Positions 32,561-42,000 of a stretch of 64,000 bases of DNA are shown in pieces. The DNA is from DATKPE01 sp033854175. Its GTDB lineage: Bacteria; Bacteroidota; Ignavibacteria; UBA10030; SZUA-254. The stretch covers positions 1-64,000 of the forward strand of contig JAWOKN010000052.1 of the NCBI GenBank assembly GCA_033854175.1, given 5' to 3'. How positions within the stretch are numbered: position 1 is the stretch's first letter; every line of letters starts with the position of its first letter. The notes below the pieces were generated by a model. It saw only the letters and a list, made by a program, of their open reading frames with translations. It had not been told where the DNA came from and did not search any database. The position numbers and the translations under genes were made by a program.

Positions 32561-32580
32561 CCCCCCCCGCGGGCGGGGGG
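32561..32580. terminator. C-tract/G-tract hairpin at the end of the envelope operon
   Basis: C8 (32561-32568) faces G6 (32575-32580) around GCGGGC, directly between the convergent surE and membrane acyltransferase genes. There is no T-run on either strand. Confidence 0.45.
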
Positions 32581-32584
32581 TGCA

Positions 32585-33769
32585 TCAGGTTTGTTTCAGG
32601 AAAAACGCTATCACGATTCCGGCAAGGACGGCGAATTCGGCCGTATTGGCAAGGGGTTTGTTCCACCGCTTCATGGCATGCCACGTGTAGGCCATCGCGT
32701 ACATGATCGCGGTGAGAACGACAAAAAGGCCCATGCACTGGAGATAATTCAGGGTCGGGCCGAACAGGCGGACGAAGCTGAATTCATAGGTATAGCCATA
32801 GACCACCAGGAGGTGGACGACATAGACAAGCAGGGACTCCTGGCCGAAAACGGCGATGACGGATTTCCCTTCTGTGGTGCGGTCGGACGCATACTGCCAG
32901 AGGCCGAACAGGGCCAGAAGGACGAGTGAAAACCTGACAAAGAAAAACTCCGGGCTGTATTGAAAAAAGTTATGACGGGGATAGACCTGGAGGGGGAGGA
33001 ACTCCGCAAGAAGCGCAACGGTGCCCATGACAAGTGCCGATATCATAAGCCAGCGCATCACCTTCCGTTCATGGGATCGTGTTTTCATCCAGACAAAAAA
33101 GCCGCCGACCAGTGTGCCGCCCGTCAGGAACGCGGCCCAGGGAAAGAGGGGAAACAGCGACTTCACCTGAGTTGAAAAGTACGGGCCGAGCCATGGTGGC
33201 CAGGATGATACATCGATCTCGCGGACAACCGGCGACAGGAAAACGACCGCAAGTGAAATGATGGATACGACGGGATAAAAAATGACCTTCTGCCGGAGGA
33301 GGGCGGCCAGAAGGATCAGAAGGAAGAGCGTCAGCGCGATGACCTGGAGGATATCGACCTGATACAAGGTGTCCCATGTCTTAGGGTCGGTGATCTGTGT
33401 TAATTTCGTGAACGAGAAGAACGGCAGATGGAGCGAATAGGCGACAACGAAAATAAACAGGAGCCGCACCGCGTACCGCCAGAACGATTTTTTCAGGGAA
33501 ACCATCGCGCTCCATTTGCGGGCGAGCATGATCGCCGCCGCAATACCCGCGCAGAACAGGAATGAAGGAGCGACGAGGCCGTTGAAAAAACTCAGAATGG
33601 TGAACGGGAGCTGATTTTTCAGATCCGGCCGGAGGAGGGCATTGACGACATGCGTTTCGATCATGACGAACACGGACCAGCCGCGGAGGAGATCGATGAA
33701 CAGAAATCGTTCCGAGGAGGATATGAGACGGGGTTCTCGCAAGGGGTTCTGTGCGGAAGGGGGAATCAC
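32585..33769 (-). CDS. Membrane acyltransferase, DUF1624/HGSNAT-like
   Basis: A 394-residue polytopic protein with about nine to ten hydrophobic segments. The start 'RFLFIDLLRGWSVFVMIETH' is the signature of the heparan-alpha-glucosaminide N-acetyltransferase catalytic domain (DUF1624), with the His after the first helix as the proposed acetyl acceptor; 'FFNGLVAPSFLFCAGIA' follows as in the family. The C-terminal half has 'FGQESLLVYVVHLLVVYGY'. It probably acetylates or acylates a cell-surface sugar, with substrate unknown. The ATG overlaps the stop of the upstream response regulator by 4 nt. Confidence 0.8.
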   Translation of the reverse strand: MIPPSAQNPLREPRLISSSERFLFIDLLRGWSVFVMIETHVVNALLRPDLKNQLPFTILSFFNGLVAPSFLFCAGIAAAIMLARKWSAMVSLKKSFWRYAVRLLFIFVVAYSLHLPFFSFTKLTQITDPKTWDTLYQVDILQVIALTLFLLILLAALLRQKVIFYPVVSIISLAVVFLSPVVREIDVSSWPPWLGPYFSTQVKSLFPLFPWAAFLTGGTLVGGFFVWMKTRSHERKVMRWLMISALVMGTVALLAEFLPLQVYPRHNFFQYSPEFFFVRFSLVLLALFGLWQYASDRTTEGKSVIAVFGQESLLVYVVHLLVVYGYTYEFSFVRLFGPTLNYLQCMGLFVVLTAIMYAMAYTWHAMKRWNKPLANTAEFAVLAGIVIAFFLKQT

Positions 33770-34137
33770 GTATTCCCGAGTTTCGTGCGGATCACCGACT
33801 CAAGCTTCCTCGGATCCACCGGTTTCACAAGATAGGCATCGACGCCGAGCGTACGGCTATATTTCTGCGCCAGGGCGTCATCGACACCGGTGAGGAACAG
33901 AAACGGGACTGACCGGGCGCGTTCAAGTTTTCTGACCGCCTGGCAGAGTTCAAAGCCGTTCATGGGTTGCATCCGCAGATCGGCAATGATCAGATCGGGG
34001 ATTGAGGACTCAAGATACTCGAGTGCCCCGGAACCGGTGAGAAACGTATGGACCGTGTACCCTTTGCCCTCCAGACTCAGTTTCAGCAGGTTGAGTGCCT
34101 CTTCCTCGTCGTCGATGTAGAGGATAGTCTTCTTCAT
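33766..34137 (-). CDS. Single-domain response regulator (CheY-like)
   Basis: A 123-residue receiver domain with no output domain. Acidic pocket 'YIDDEEE' (Asp9/10), phospho-acceptor Asp53 in 'LIIADLRMQPMNG', Thr in 'FLFLTGVDD', and Lys105 in 'YLVKPVD' are all present. I use ATG 34137; the frame extends to 34302 but crosses a promoter and has no start support there. It is translationally coupled to the membrane acyltransferase downstream, an unusual pairing that hints at phospho-regulation of envelope modification. No kinase is adjacent. Confidence 0.88.
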   Translation of the reverse strand: MKKTILYIDDEEEALNLLKLSLEGKGYTVHTFLTGSGALEYLESSIPDLIIADLRMQPMNGFELCQAVRKLERARSVPFLFLTGVDDALAQKYSRTLGVDAYLVKPVDPRKLESVIRTKLGNT

Positions 34138-34186
34138 ATTCCCACGATAGGTTGCCGGTGGTGCGGGATTGGTTTCACCGGGTTCA

Positions 34187-34215
34187 AAAGTAACCGTATT
34201 TTCATCTAAAGTCAA
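34187..34215 (-). promoter_or_regulatory. Promoter for response regulator and acyltransferase
   Basis: Minus strand TTGACT (34210-34215), 17-nt spacer, TACTTT (34187-34192), giving a leader of about 40 nt before ATG 34137. Confidence 0.55.
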
Positions 34216-34296
34216 ACACGCACCGAAGCCCTCCTGAAGGGGGTGATCATCCGTGAATACCCGCTTGAGGCCCGGGGGTGAACGGGGTGCAGGTGT

Positions 34297-34325
34297 TTGC
34301 ATTTACCGCCGGAAATTTCTAATTT
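34297..34325 (+). promoter_or_regulatory. Promoter for the patatin-archease-rtcB run
   Basis: TTGCAT (34297-34302), 17-nt spacer, TAATTT (34320-34325). It lies within the 5' extension of the longest patatin frame and so favours a start at 34345 or just after it. Confidence 0.55.
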
Positions 34326-34344
34326 TAAACCGAATTTCTCAGGA

Positions 34345-37095
34345 ATGGAATTGACAAGACACTATTGCAGCAGATGGTTCCTTTTCTGCATCACTTCCCT
34401 GTTCTTTTTCGCATCATCGACTCTCCGCGGCCAGGACACAATCCTCATCAGGGCGACATCGGGGCCCCTGCAGTTCAGCGGGCTTTCGTTGCGGACCGCG
34501 GGGAATCCCGGCGGGCGGCCGAAGATCGGGCTTGTGTTGAGCGGAGGGGGGGCACGCGGGCTTTCGCAGATCGGCGTCCTGAAGGCGCTGGAGAAGCACC
34601 ACATCCCCGTTGACGTCATCGTCGGAAACAGCCTCGGGAGTGTTGTGGGCGGTCTCTACGCATCGGGGTACTCGATCGCGCAGATCGAAAGCATCGCGGT
34701 TCATGCTGACTGGGGCGACCTCCTCTCCTTCTCGGAGGAAACAAAGCGGACCGACCTCTATCTCGAGCAGAGGCAGACCGAGGAGAAGGGGTACCTCGTT
34801 GTGCGGTTTGAGGGAATCGAGCCGGTCATTCCATCCTCGATATCCGGTGGTCAGCGGCTGTCGAACTTTTTTTCCCAGCTCGCCCTGCAGGCCATCTACC
34901 ATCCCAATCCGAGTTTCAACGACCTGAAGATCCCCTTCAGGGCGATCTCGACCGATCTGATCTCCGGGAAGCGGGTCATCCTGGATCACGGTTCGCTTGC
35001 CGAAGCGATGCGCGCGAGCATCACGGTGCCGTTATTGTACTCCCCGCTGGAGCGTGATTCGATGGTGCTGGTTGACGGGGGGCTTGTATCGAACATACCG
35101 GCCGACGTGGCGCGCTCGATGGGGTGTGATCTCGTGATTGTGGTGAATTCGACCAGTTCGATGCGGCGGGCCGATCAGATGTCCGCGCCGTGGGAAATCG
35201 CCGATCAGATCATCACGATCATGATGCAGGAAAACAACCAGCGCGAACTGCGGCTCGCCGATGTGGTGATCACCCCTGACGGAGCCCGGAGGATCGTGTC
35301 GGATTTCAGCGGCATCGATTCGCTGATCATCCAGGGGGAGGCTGCTGGTGAGGAAAGCGCGGCAAAAATCGATTCCCTCATCAGGGCGTTCGGGGCCGCG
35401 CCGCAGCCCGTCGCCGACAGCCTCCTGGGATCGGCCGACAGTTTACTGATCGAGGAACCGATCCCCGAGGAAATCCACGACGCGATGGTGGCGCAGCACC
35501 GGCAGCACCGGCTGAGTGTGAGGTCGCTGACATATTTCCTCAACAGGATCGCAGAGATCAACAACAGCACCGACGTTTACGCCCAGATAACCTCATCCGT
35601 GCGGTCGGGGGTCAAAATCTTCGTTCACCAGAAGTTATCTCCCCGGATCACCTCGCTCAGCTACACCGGGAACCAGCTGATCGGCAACGGGGATATCGAC
35701 CGGGAGCTCGCGCCGATCCGGGGGCGTATCGACGAAAGTGTGGACATCCAGAAAGCGCTGGAACGGGTATTGAAGCTTTACCGGGACCGCGGGTATGCGC
35801 TCGCCCGGTTTGATTCCCTCTCATACAACCGTGACGCGGGTGACCTCTATTTTCACCTGAACGAAGGGACAATCAAGCAGATACGGTACGAGGGGAACGT
35901 CAACACCAGGGATTACATCATCCGGCGGGAGTTTCCGCTTGAGGTCGGGGACATCTTCAGCATCGACAAGGCGACGCAGGGGATCATCAACATCAGGAGT
36001 ACGGGGTTATTTGATTACGTCCTCCTGGATGTCGAGTACCGGGATGACCAGCCCGTTCTCATCCTGCGGGTGAAGGAAAAAAGTTCCGAACTTTTGCGGG
36101 CGGGGCTTCATGTGGACAACGAGCACAGTTTTGTCACGACCATTGACATCCGGGATGCAAATTTCAGGGGTGCGTGGGAGGATCTCGGGCTCATCGCGCG
36201 CTACGGATACCGGGACCGTTCCGCTGAATTCGGGTATACGGTCAACCGGATCTTCAACACCTATTTTACGCTGGACCTGAAGGGGTACATCAACTCGCGG
36301 GACGTATTCACCTACAGGGACGATTTCACCCCGGGGAGTGTGAGCTGGGACCGGGTACAGACCGGGAGCTACCGGAAGCAGATCTACGGCTGGTCGCTCT
36401 CCTTCGGGAGGCATTTTGAGCGGTTCGGCGACATGAGCGCGATATTCCGGATGGAAAACCACCAGGTGAAGGAACTTTCCGGGACCGGGTACTCGCCCGA
36501 GCAGTTTCATTTTGCGAGCATAGAGATCCAGAGCATCGTCGACACCAAGAACAAATTCCTCTTCCCGACGGCCGGGACATACGCCTCATTGAGTTACGAG
36601 GCGGCCTCCGAGCGTCTCGGGAGTGAAATCGGTTACGGGAAGATCAACCTGACATACGAGTCATACTTCACAGTTGCGGCGGGGCACACCTTACGGCCCA
36701 AGGTCACGTTCGGATTCGCGGACCGGACGCTCCCGCTGACCGAGCAGTTCACGCTGGGAGGATTGGGTTCATTCTACGGGTTACGGGAAGATGACAGTTA
36801 CGGCAGGCAGATTCTGCTTGTCAACTTCGAATACCGGTACGCCCTGCCGATCAAGATTCTTTTCGATTCCTATCTCAAGGTACGGTACGATCTGGTATCG
36901 ATCTCCCTGGTGCCGGAGGAATTAAAACTGCGGAGCTTCCGGTACGGATTCGGGGGGGAGCTGGCGCTTGACACCCCCATTGGGGAGGCCTCGGTCGGGC
37001 TGGGGCAGAGCTTTTATCCCCGGCAGGATTTGCCGAAGACCCCGATCGGTTTCGGACCGCTGCTGGTCTATTTTACCATCGGACCCTCGCTCTAG
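34345..37095 (+). CDS. Patatin-like phospholipase with POTRA and outer-membrane beta-barrel (PlpD-like)
   Basis: A 916-residue protein from ATG 34345 (TTG 34351, with AGGA 6 nt before it, is an alternative start). The signal peptide 'WFLFCITSLFFFASSTLRGQ' is followed by the patatin domain (about 55-370): oxyanion motif 'LSGGGARGLSQIG', nucleophile Ser96 in 'VGNSLGSVVGG', and Asp244 in 'LVDGGLVSN', forming the Ser/Asp dyad. POTRA-like units lie near 435-580 ('SLSYTGNQLIGNGDIDREL', 'IRYEGNVNTRDYIIRREFP'). A 16-strand BamA/TpsB-type barrel runs from about 585 to the end. It is a type Vd-like autotransporter or surface lipase; phospholipase A activity is expected but unproven. Confidence 0.9.
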   Translation: MELTRHYCSRWFLFCITSLFFFASSTLRGQDTILIRATSGPLQFSGLSLRTAGNPGGRPKIGLVLSGGGARGLSQIGVLKALEKHHIPVDVIVGNSLGSVVGGLYASGYSIAQIESIAVHADWGDLLSFSEETKRTDLYLEQRQTEEKGYLVVRFEGIEPVIPSSISGGQRLSNFFSQLALQAIYHPNPSFNDLKIPFRAISTDLISGKRVILDHGSLAEAMRASITVPLLYSPLERDSMVLVDGGLVSNIPADVARSMGCDLVIVVNSTSSMRRADQMSAPWEIADQIITIMMQENNQRELRLADVVITPDGARRIVSDFSGIDSLIIQGEAAGEESAAKIDSLIRAFGAAPQPVADSLLGSADSLLIEEPIPEEIHDAMVAQHRQHRLSVRSLTYFLNRIAEINNSTDVYAQITSSVRSGVKIFVHQKLSPRITSLSYTGNQLIGNGDIDRELAPIRGRIDESVDIQKALERVLKLYRDRGYALARFDSLSYNRDAGDLYFHLNEGTIKQIRYEGNVNTRDYIIRREFPLEVGDIFSIDKATQGIINIRSTGLFDYVLLDVEYRDDQPVLILRVKEKSSELLRAGLHVDNEHSFVTTIDIRDANFRGAWEDLGLIARYGYRDRSAEFGYTVNRIFNTYFTLDLKGYINSRDVFTYRDDFTPGSVSWDRVQTGSYRKQIYGWSLSFGRHFERFGDMSAIFRMENHQVKELSGTGYSPEQFHFASIEIQSIVDTKNKFLFPTAGTYASLSYEAASERLGSEIGYGKINLTYESYFTVAAGHTLRPKVTFGFADRTLPLTEQFTLGGLGSFYGLREDDSYGRQILLVNFEYRYALPIKILFDSYLKVRYDLVSISLVPEELKLRSFRYGFGGELALDTPIGEASVGLGQSFYPRQDLPKTPIGFGPLLVYFTIGPSL

Positions 37096-37138
37096 GGCCA
37101 ATTGTTTTTCTGGCGGCCTCTTGGTATCTTCCTGCTGC

Positions 37139-37558
37139 ATGCTGCGAGGCCACTCGATCATTGATCACCCGTCGGATCTGGGAATTGAAGCCCGTGGCGA
37201 ATCCCTGCCCGAGGCATTCGAGGAAGCGGCGATGGGGCTCATGGCGCTTATCGTCGATCCTGTGAGTGTGGGGACGACGGAATCCCGGGATCTCACGGTG
37301 ACCGGAGACGACATCGGGCAGCTTCTCGTCCGATGGCTCTCCGAGGTTCTCTTCCTGTACGACGGCAGTCATTTTGTCCCGAAGGCGTTCAAGATTTACG
37401 AGCTCACGCAGCACATTGTCCGTGCGAACATTCTCGGAGAACCGTATCTCGAGGGGTATCACAACACGCGGATTGACGTCAAAGCGGTCACCTATCATCA
37501 GCTTTCGGTCACTGAAACCGCGAGGGGGACCATCGTGCGGGTCTTCCTCGACATCTGA
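37139..37558 (+). CDS. Archease (RtcB activator)
   Basis: A 139-residue protein of the archease family, which speeds guanylylation and turnover of the RNA ligase RtcB. The family opening is 'IIDHPSDLGIEARGESLPEAF', with the metal-binding Asp, followed by 'AAMGLMALIVDP', 'LLVRWLSEVLFLYDG', and the C-terminal 'VKAVTYHQLSVTE' and 'RVFLDI'. No ribosome-binding site is clear before ATG 37139. rtcB begins 12 nt downstream, the conserved functional pairing. The longer frame upstream overlaps the patatin gene and is not used. Confidence 0.93.
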   Translation: MLRGHSIIDHPSDLGIEARGESLPEAFEEAAMGLMALIVDPVSVGTTESRDLTVTGDDIGQLLVRWLSEVLFLYDGSHFVPKAFKIYELTQHIVRANILGEPYLEGYHNTRIDVKAVTYHQLSVTETARGTIVRVFLDI

Positions 37559-37570
37559 GGCAGGGCACCG

Positions 37571-39001
37571 ATGTCATCGGTACACAAAATAGATTCCTAC
37601 CGTTACATCATCCCGAAATCGTACAAAGCGGGGATGAGGATAGAGGGGATGATCTACGCCGACGAGCAGCTGCTGCATCAGATCGAGAACGACCTGACAT
37701 TCGAGCAGGTGGCCAATGTTGCCACGCTCCCCGGGCTGGTGGGGAGATCGCTTGCGATGCCGGATGCGCATCAGGGATACGGCTTCTGCATCGGGGGGGT
37801 TGCGGCTGCCGATCTCGGAGAGGGGATCGTCTCGGCCGGAGGTGTCGGGTTCGACATCAACTGTGGTGTGAGGCTTCTGGCCACCCCGCTCACCCGGCCG
37901 GAGGTCCGTTCAAAAATCGACCACCTCCTCCAGGAGCTTTTCCATGACATCCCGTGCGGCACCGGGCGGAAGGGGAAGCTCGGCATATCGGAGCATGAGC
38001 TGGACAAAGTATTATCGCATGGAGTCGAATGGGCTGTTGAAAACGGATACGGCAGTGAGGAGGACATCGGGCAGATCGAAGACCACGGCCGGTTGCCCGG
38101 GGCCGGTCCGGCGGCGGTATCCCGGAGGGCGAAGGAGCGGGGGCATCAGCAGCTGGGCACGCTCGGTTCGGGGAACCATTTCCTTGAAATCCAGGCTGTG
38201 GATCAAATCTACGAGGAAAATCTTGCGGAGAGGTTCGGATTGCACACCGATCAGGTCGTCGTGCTGATTCACAGCGGCTCGCGGGGACTCGGGCATCAGG
38301 TATGCACCGATTACCTCGAACTCATGCAATCCGCGATGAAAAAATACTCGATCGTTGTGAATGACCGGCAACTTGCGTGTGTTCCCGTATCGTCCAGGGA
38401 AGGAGAGGCATATCTCCAGGCGATGGCGTCGGCCGCAAATTTCGCCTTCACCAACCGTCAGATGATCACGCACTGGACGAGGGAGGTTTTTGAGCGGATA
38501 TTCGGGTCGGGGAAGATCAGGATCGTCTACGATGTCTGTCACAACATCGCAAAAGTCGAAGAGCACCAGGTGGGGGGGATCCGGAAGAAGGTTCTTGTGC
38601 ACCGGAAAGGTGCGACGCGGGCATTTCCGAAGGGTCATCCTGCGCTCACGGGAAGCGTGCGGGAATGGGGCCAGCCGGTACTCATACCGGGGAGCATGGG
38701 AACGCATTCCTATGTCCTGGTCGGGACGGCGAAGGCGATGGAGGAGACATTCGGATCGTGCTGTCACGGGGCGGGACGTGCGAAAAGCAGGACACAGGCG
38801 AAGCGGGAAACCACGCCGGAGGAGCTCTTGAAGGAAATGAAGGAGAAAGACATCTCTGTCCGAGGTGAAACACGGGCAGGGCTGGTTGAAGAAAAGCCGG
38901 ACGCATACAAGGATGTCGATCGGGTCGTTGATATCGTGCACAATGCCGGGCTGGCGGTCAAGGTTGCGCGTTTGAAACCCCTCGGTGTTATGAAGGGATA
39001 G
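37571..39001 (+). CDS. rtcB: RNA-splicing ligase RtcB
   Basis: RtcB joins RNA 2',3'-cyclic phosphate (or 3'-P) ends to 5'-OH ends with GTP and Mn2+. The 476 residues include the metal site Asp95/Cys98 in 'GVGFDINCGVRLL', 'LGTLGSGNHFLEI', 'IHSGSRGLGHQV', 'YDVCHNIAKVEEH' and the nucleotidylated histidine in 'GSCCHGAGRAKSR'. Length and motifs are normal for the long bacterial/archaeal form. In bacteria the role is RNA repair after toxin or stress cleavage rather than tRNA splicing. No RtcA or RtcR is nearby; the next gene is a DNA helicase-nuclease 24 nt downstream. Confidence 0.97.
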   Translation: MSSVHKIDSYRYIIPKSYKAGMRIEGMIYADEQLLHQIENDLTFEQVANVATLPGLVGRSLAMPDAHQGYGFCIGGVAAADLGEGIVSAGGVGFDINCGVRLLATPLTRPEVRSKIDHLLQELFHDIPCGTGRKGKLGISEHELDKVLSHGVEWAVENGYGSEEDIGQIEDHGRLPGAGPAAVSRRAKERGHQQLGTLGSGNHFLEIQAVDQIYEENLAERFGLHTDQVVVLIHSGSRGLGHQVCTDYLELMQSAMKKYSIVVNDRQLACVPVSSREGEAYLQAMASAANFAFTNRQMITHWTREVFERIFGSGKIRIVYDVCHNIAKVEEHQVGGIRKKVLVHRKGATRAFPKGHPALTGSVREWGQPVLIPGSMGTHSYVLVGTAKAMEETFGSCCHGAGRAKSRTQAKRETTPEELLKEMKEKDISVRGETRAGLVEEKPDAYKDVDRVVDIVHNAGLAVKVARLKPLGVMKG

Positions 39002-39025
39002 AACAAGTATCTCCCACATTGGACC

Positions 39026-42000
39026 ATGCTCACACCTCAGCAACAGCAGGCATTAACCTACGGGCACCACATATCGGTCACGGCGAACGCCGGAGCGGGA
39101 AAGACCACCGTACTCATTAACCGTTTTCTCACCATCCTTCTGGAAACCCGGGCCACGGTGCAGCAGCTTGTGGCGATCACGTTCACGGACAAGGCTGCGA
39201 GCGAATTAAGGGTAAAAATCGCAGCACAGGTCAACGAGCGGTTGTCGGTTGCGACGGGGGAATTGAGAACCAGGCTGGAATACATCCGCGATCAGCTGGC
39301 CGGGGCGAACATCGGGACCATACACTCGTTCTGTGCGCAGTTGCTTCGGGAATACCCTGTCGAGGCGGACATCGACGCCGGTTTTACGATTCTGGAGGGA
39401 GTGGATCAGCAATTTCTCATCGACGAATCGTACCGGGAAAGCTTCGAGGAGATGGTTGCAGGAGGGGATACCGGCACGGGGAATGATCTCATCGGTGTAC
39501 TACGGCGGATAGGTCCGGAGGCCGTTGAACGTTACATAAAAACCTTCATTCAGAAGCGGGAGCAGACCGAGCGGCTGATGTCGGGGCCCCTCTCCCAGGC
39601 CAAAAGCGACGAAGAAATCCTGGGCCACTGGAACAAACTGACAGCGGAATATCTTTCAGAGCTTCTGAGCGACCGTAAAGTGGGGGAAATACTTGACTCC
39701 CTCCTCCCCCGTCTCGCCGGAACGAAGGCCCGGGAATGTTCCCGACTGATCGGGCAATTTCTCGGGGCCGGTGAGGTGAAGGAGAAGGCCTCATCGTACC
39801 TGAAGCTCACGGATATTCTCCTGACCAGGGAGGGAACGATACGAAAAACACTGTACGGCCGGGGTGCGGCTCGACCCGGGCCTGACGGCGGAGCGGGGGT
39901 TCTGGATGAAATCCGGAAAAAGGTGGTCGCCGTGGCTGACGGTGAAGAATCCCCGGTCTCGGCCAACGAGCAACTCCTCCGGATGACAAAAATTCTCCTC
40001 GGGCTTTACCAGCACGTGATGGAGCGTTACACGGCCAAAAAGGGAGCTGCCGGCCAGCTCGACTTTGATGATCTGGAGTTTTCCGCGCTGGCCCTTCTGA
40101 GCAACCAGACCGTCCGGTCGGCATTATCGGCAAAGTACCATTATCTGATGATCGATGAATTCCAGGACACGAATTACCTTCAGTATGAGATACTCCAGCG
40201 GCTGGTGGCGGGATTTGCGGCGGGGAACCTTTTCATCGTGGGGGATCCCAAGCAGTCGATCTACGGATTCAGGAATGCGGAAGTGGAAATATTCGAACGC
40301 TCGAAGAGCGACATCGGGAGGGCCAACGAGGGCGGATTCAGCGGCAACGTCATCTTGAACGAGAGTTTCCGCCTTGTGCCTGCCATTGCGGACTTCATCA
40401 ACAGGGTTTTCTCAGCCACCATGAGTCTGCGCAGGTCATCATTTGACGTCGGATACGAGGAGCTCATCTCGGCGCGGGGGATTGCGGCTGAGGGAAAAAT
40501 CGATTTTTTCCTGGTCCCGCGGGGATGGAAGGACGGACCCGGAGGTGACCCGGTTGCAGTCCAGTGCGGAATGATAGCTCAGCATCTCAAAAGGTTTTAT
40601 CAGGACGGTTATCCGATCCATGGAAGGGACAATGGAGCGCCGAGGCCCTTCACATACGGGGATGCCGCGATACTTGTCCGTCAGCGGACGCATTTGCCGG
40701 ATATCGAGCGGGCGCTCACAGAGTACCACATACCCTATCTCCTCACGGGGGGGATCGGTTATTATCAGACGCAGGAAATCTACGATATATTAAATTACCT
40801 GAAATTTCTCATCAACAGGGACAACGACGTAGCGTTGGCAGGGATACTGCGGTCACCCTTTTTCACGATATCGGATTCTGAATTATTCGAAATTTCGCTC
40901 GAAAAGGGGGCCGAAACATTCTGGTCCAAGGCCAGGGAGCATGTCCGGGGAAAAAGCTGCAGTTTGGAACTCTGCCGGGCCGTGAAAATCCTGGATGGTC
41001 ACATCGAGCTTGCAAACAGGGTACCGATACCGGTACTGATACAAAAAGCCGTTGATGACACGGGGTGGGCGGGGATCATGAACGGGCTAGAGCACGGAAG
41101 CCAGAGCAAGGCAAACATTGATAAACTGCTTCACATAGCAAACGAATTTGAATCGAGGGGATTCCTCTCCTTATTCGACTTCATCGAGCGGATCAAGACA
41201 TTATCGCAGGAGGAAGACCGGGAGGGGCAGGCGGCGATAGAAGCAGCCACTCCGTCTGTTCACGTCATGACCATTCATGCAGCGAAGGGGCTCGAATTTC
41301 CGCTCGTCGTTCTCCCCTTCCTCGACAAGCAATTCCGGTACGACCAGGAACCGTATCTCGATCCCGCCGCAGGAATCGGTTTCAGAACCGTGGACGAGGA
41401 GGATTTTGGAAGAACACTGACCCCCCCGGTCTGCAATTATCTGAAAGAGAGAATGAACCTGAAGACGGAGGCGGAAGAAAAGCGGATATTTTACGTTGCA
41501 ACGACTCGTGCGATGGAGCATCTTGTGCTCACCGGAAACCTGGGGAATCTGACCCGTCGGCCTTCGTACCTCCGGTGGGGGCTGGAGGCGCTCGGTTTAC
41601 CCGTAGAATCGCTGGTACCGGGGGCAATGACCTTAAAACCGCACCCCTGCAAGGTACTTGACAGATCGGCTGGAAACAGGATCATAGAAATCGAGCATCC
41701 GCTCACGCTTGAGGTAACATTCCCCGGGGGAAGGAAGGGGCACGCGCCCGGGTTGAGACCGGAAACGAAGAAAAACGAAAATCCCGCGGTCATTCTGCCG
41801 GAGATCCGCCTGACGAGGGCTGAGGAATATTTTTCCGCCACGCAAATAACGACATATCTGGAATGCCCGCGGAAGTTTTACCTCCGGCACGTGCTTGGAA
41901 TCCCGGAAATCAAAAACGCCCCCTACAATTTTGATGAAAACGAGGATGCCGGTGACAGGTTGAGGGGGGATATTGTCGGGTTGGCGACCCACAAAATACT

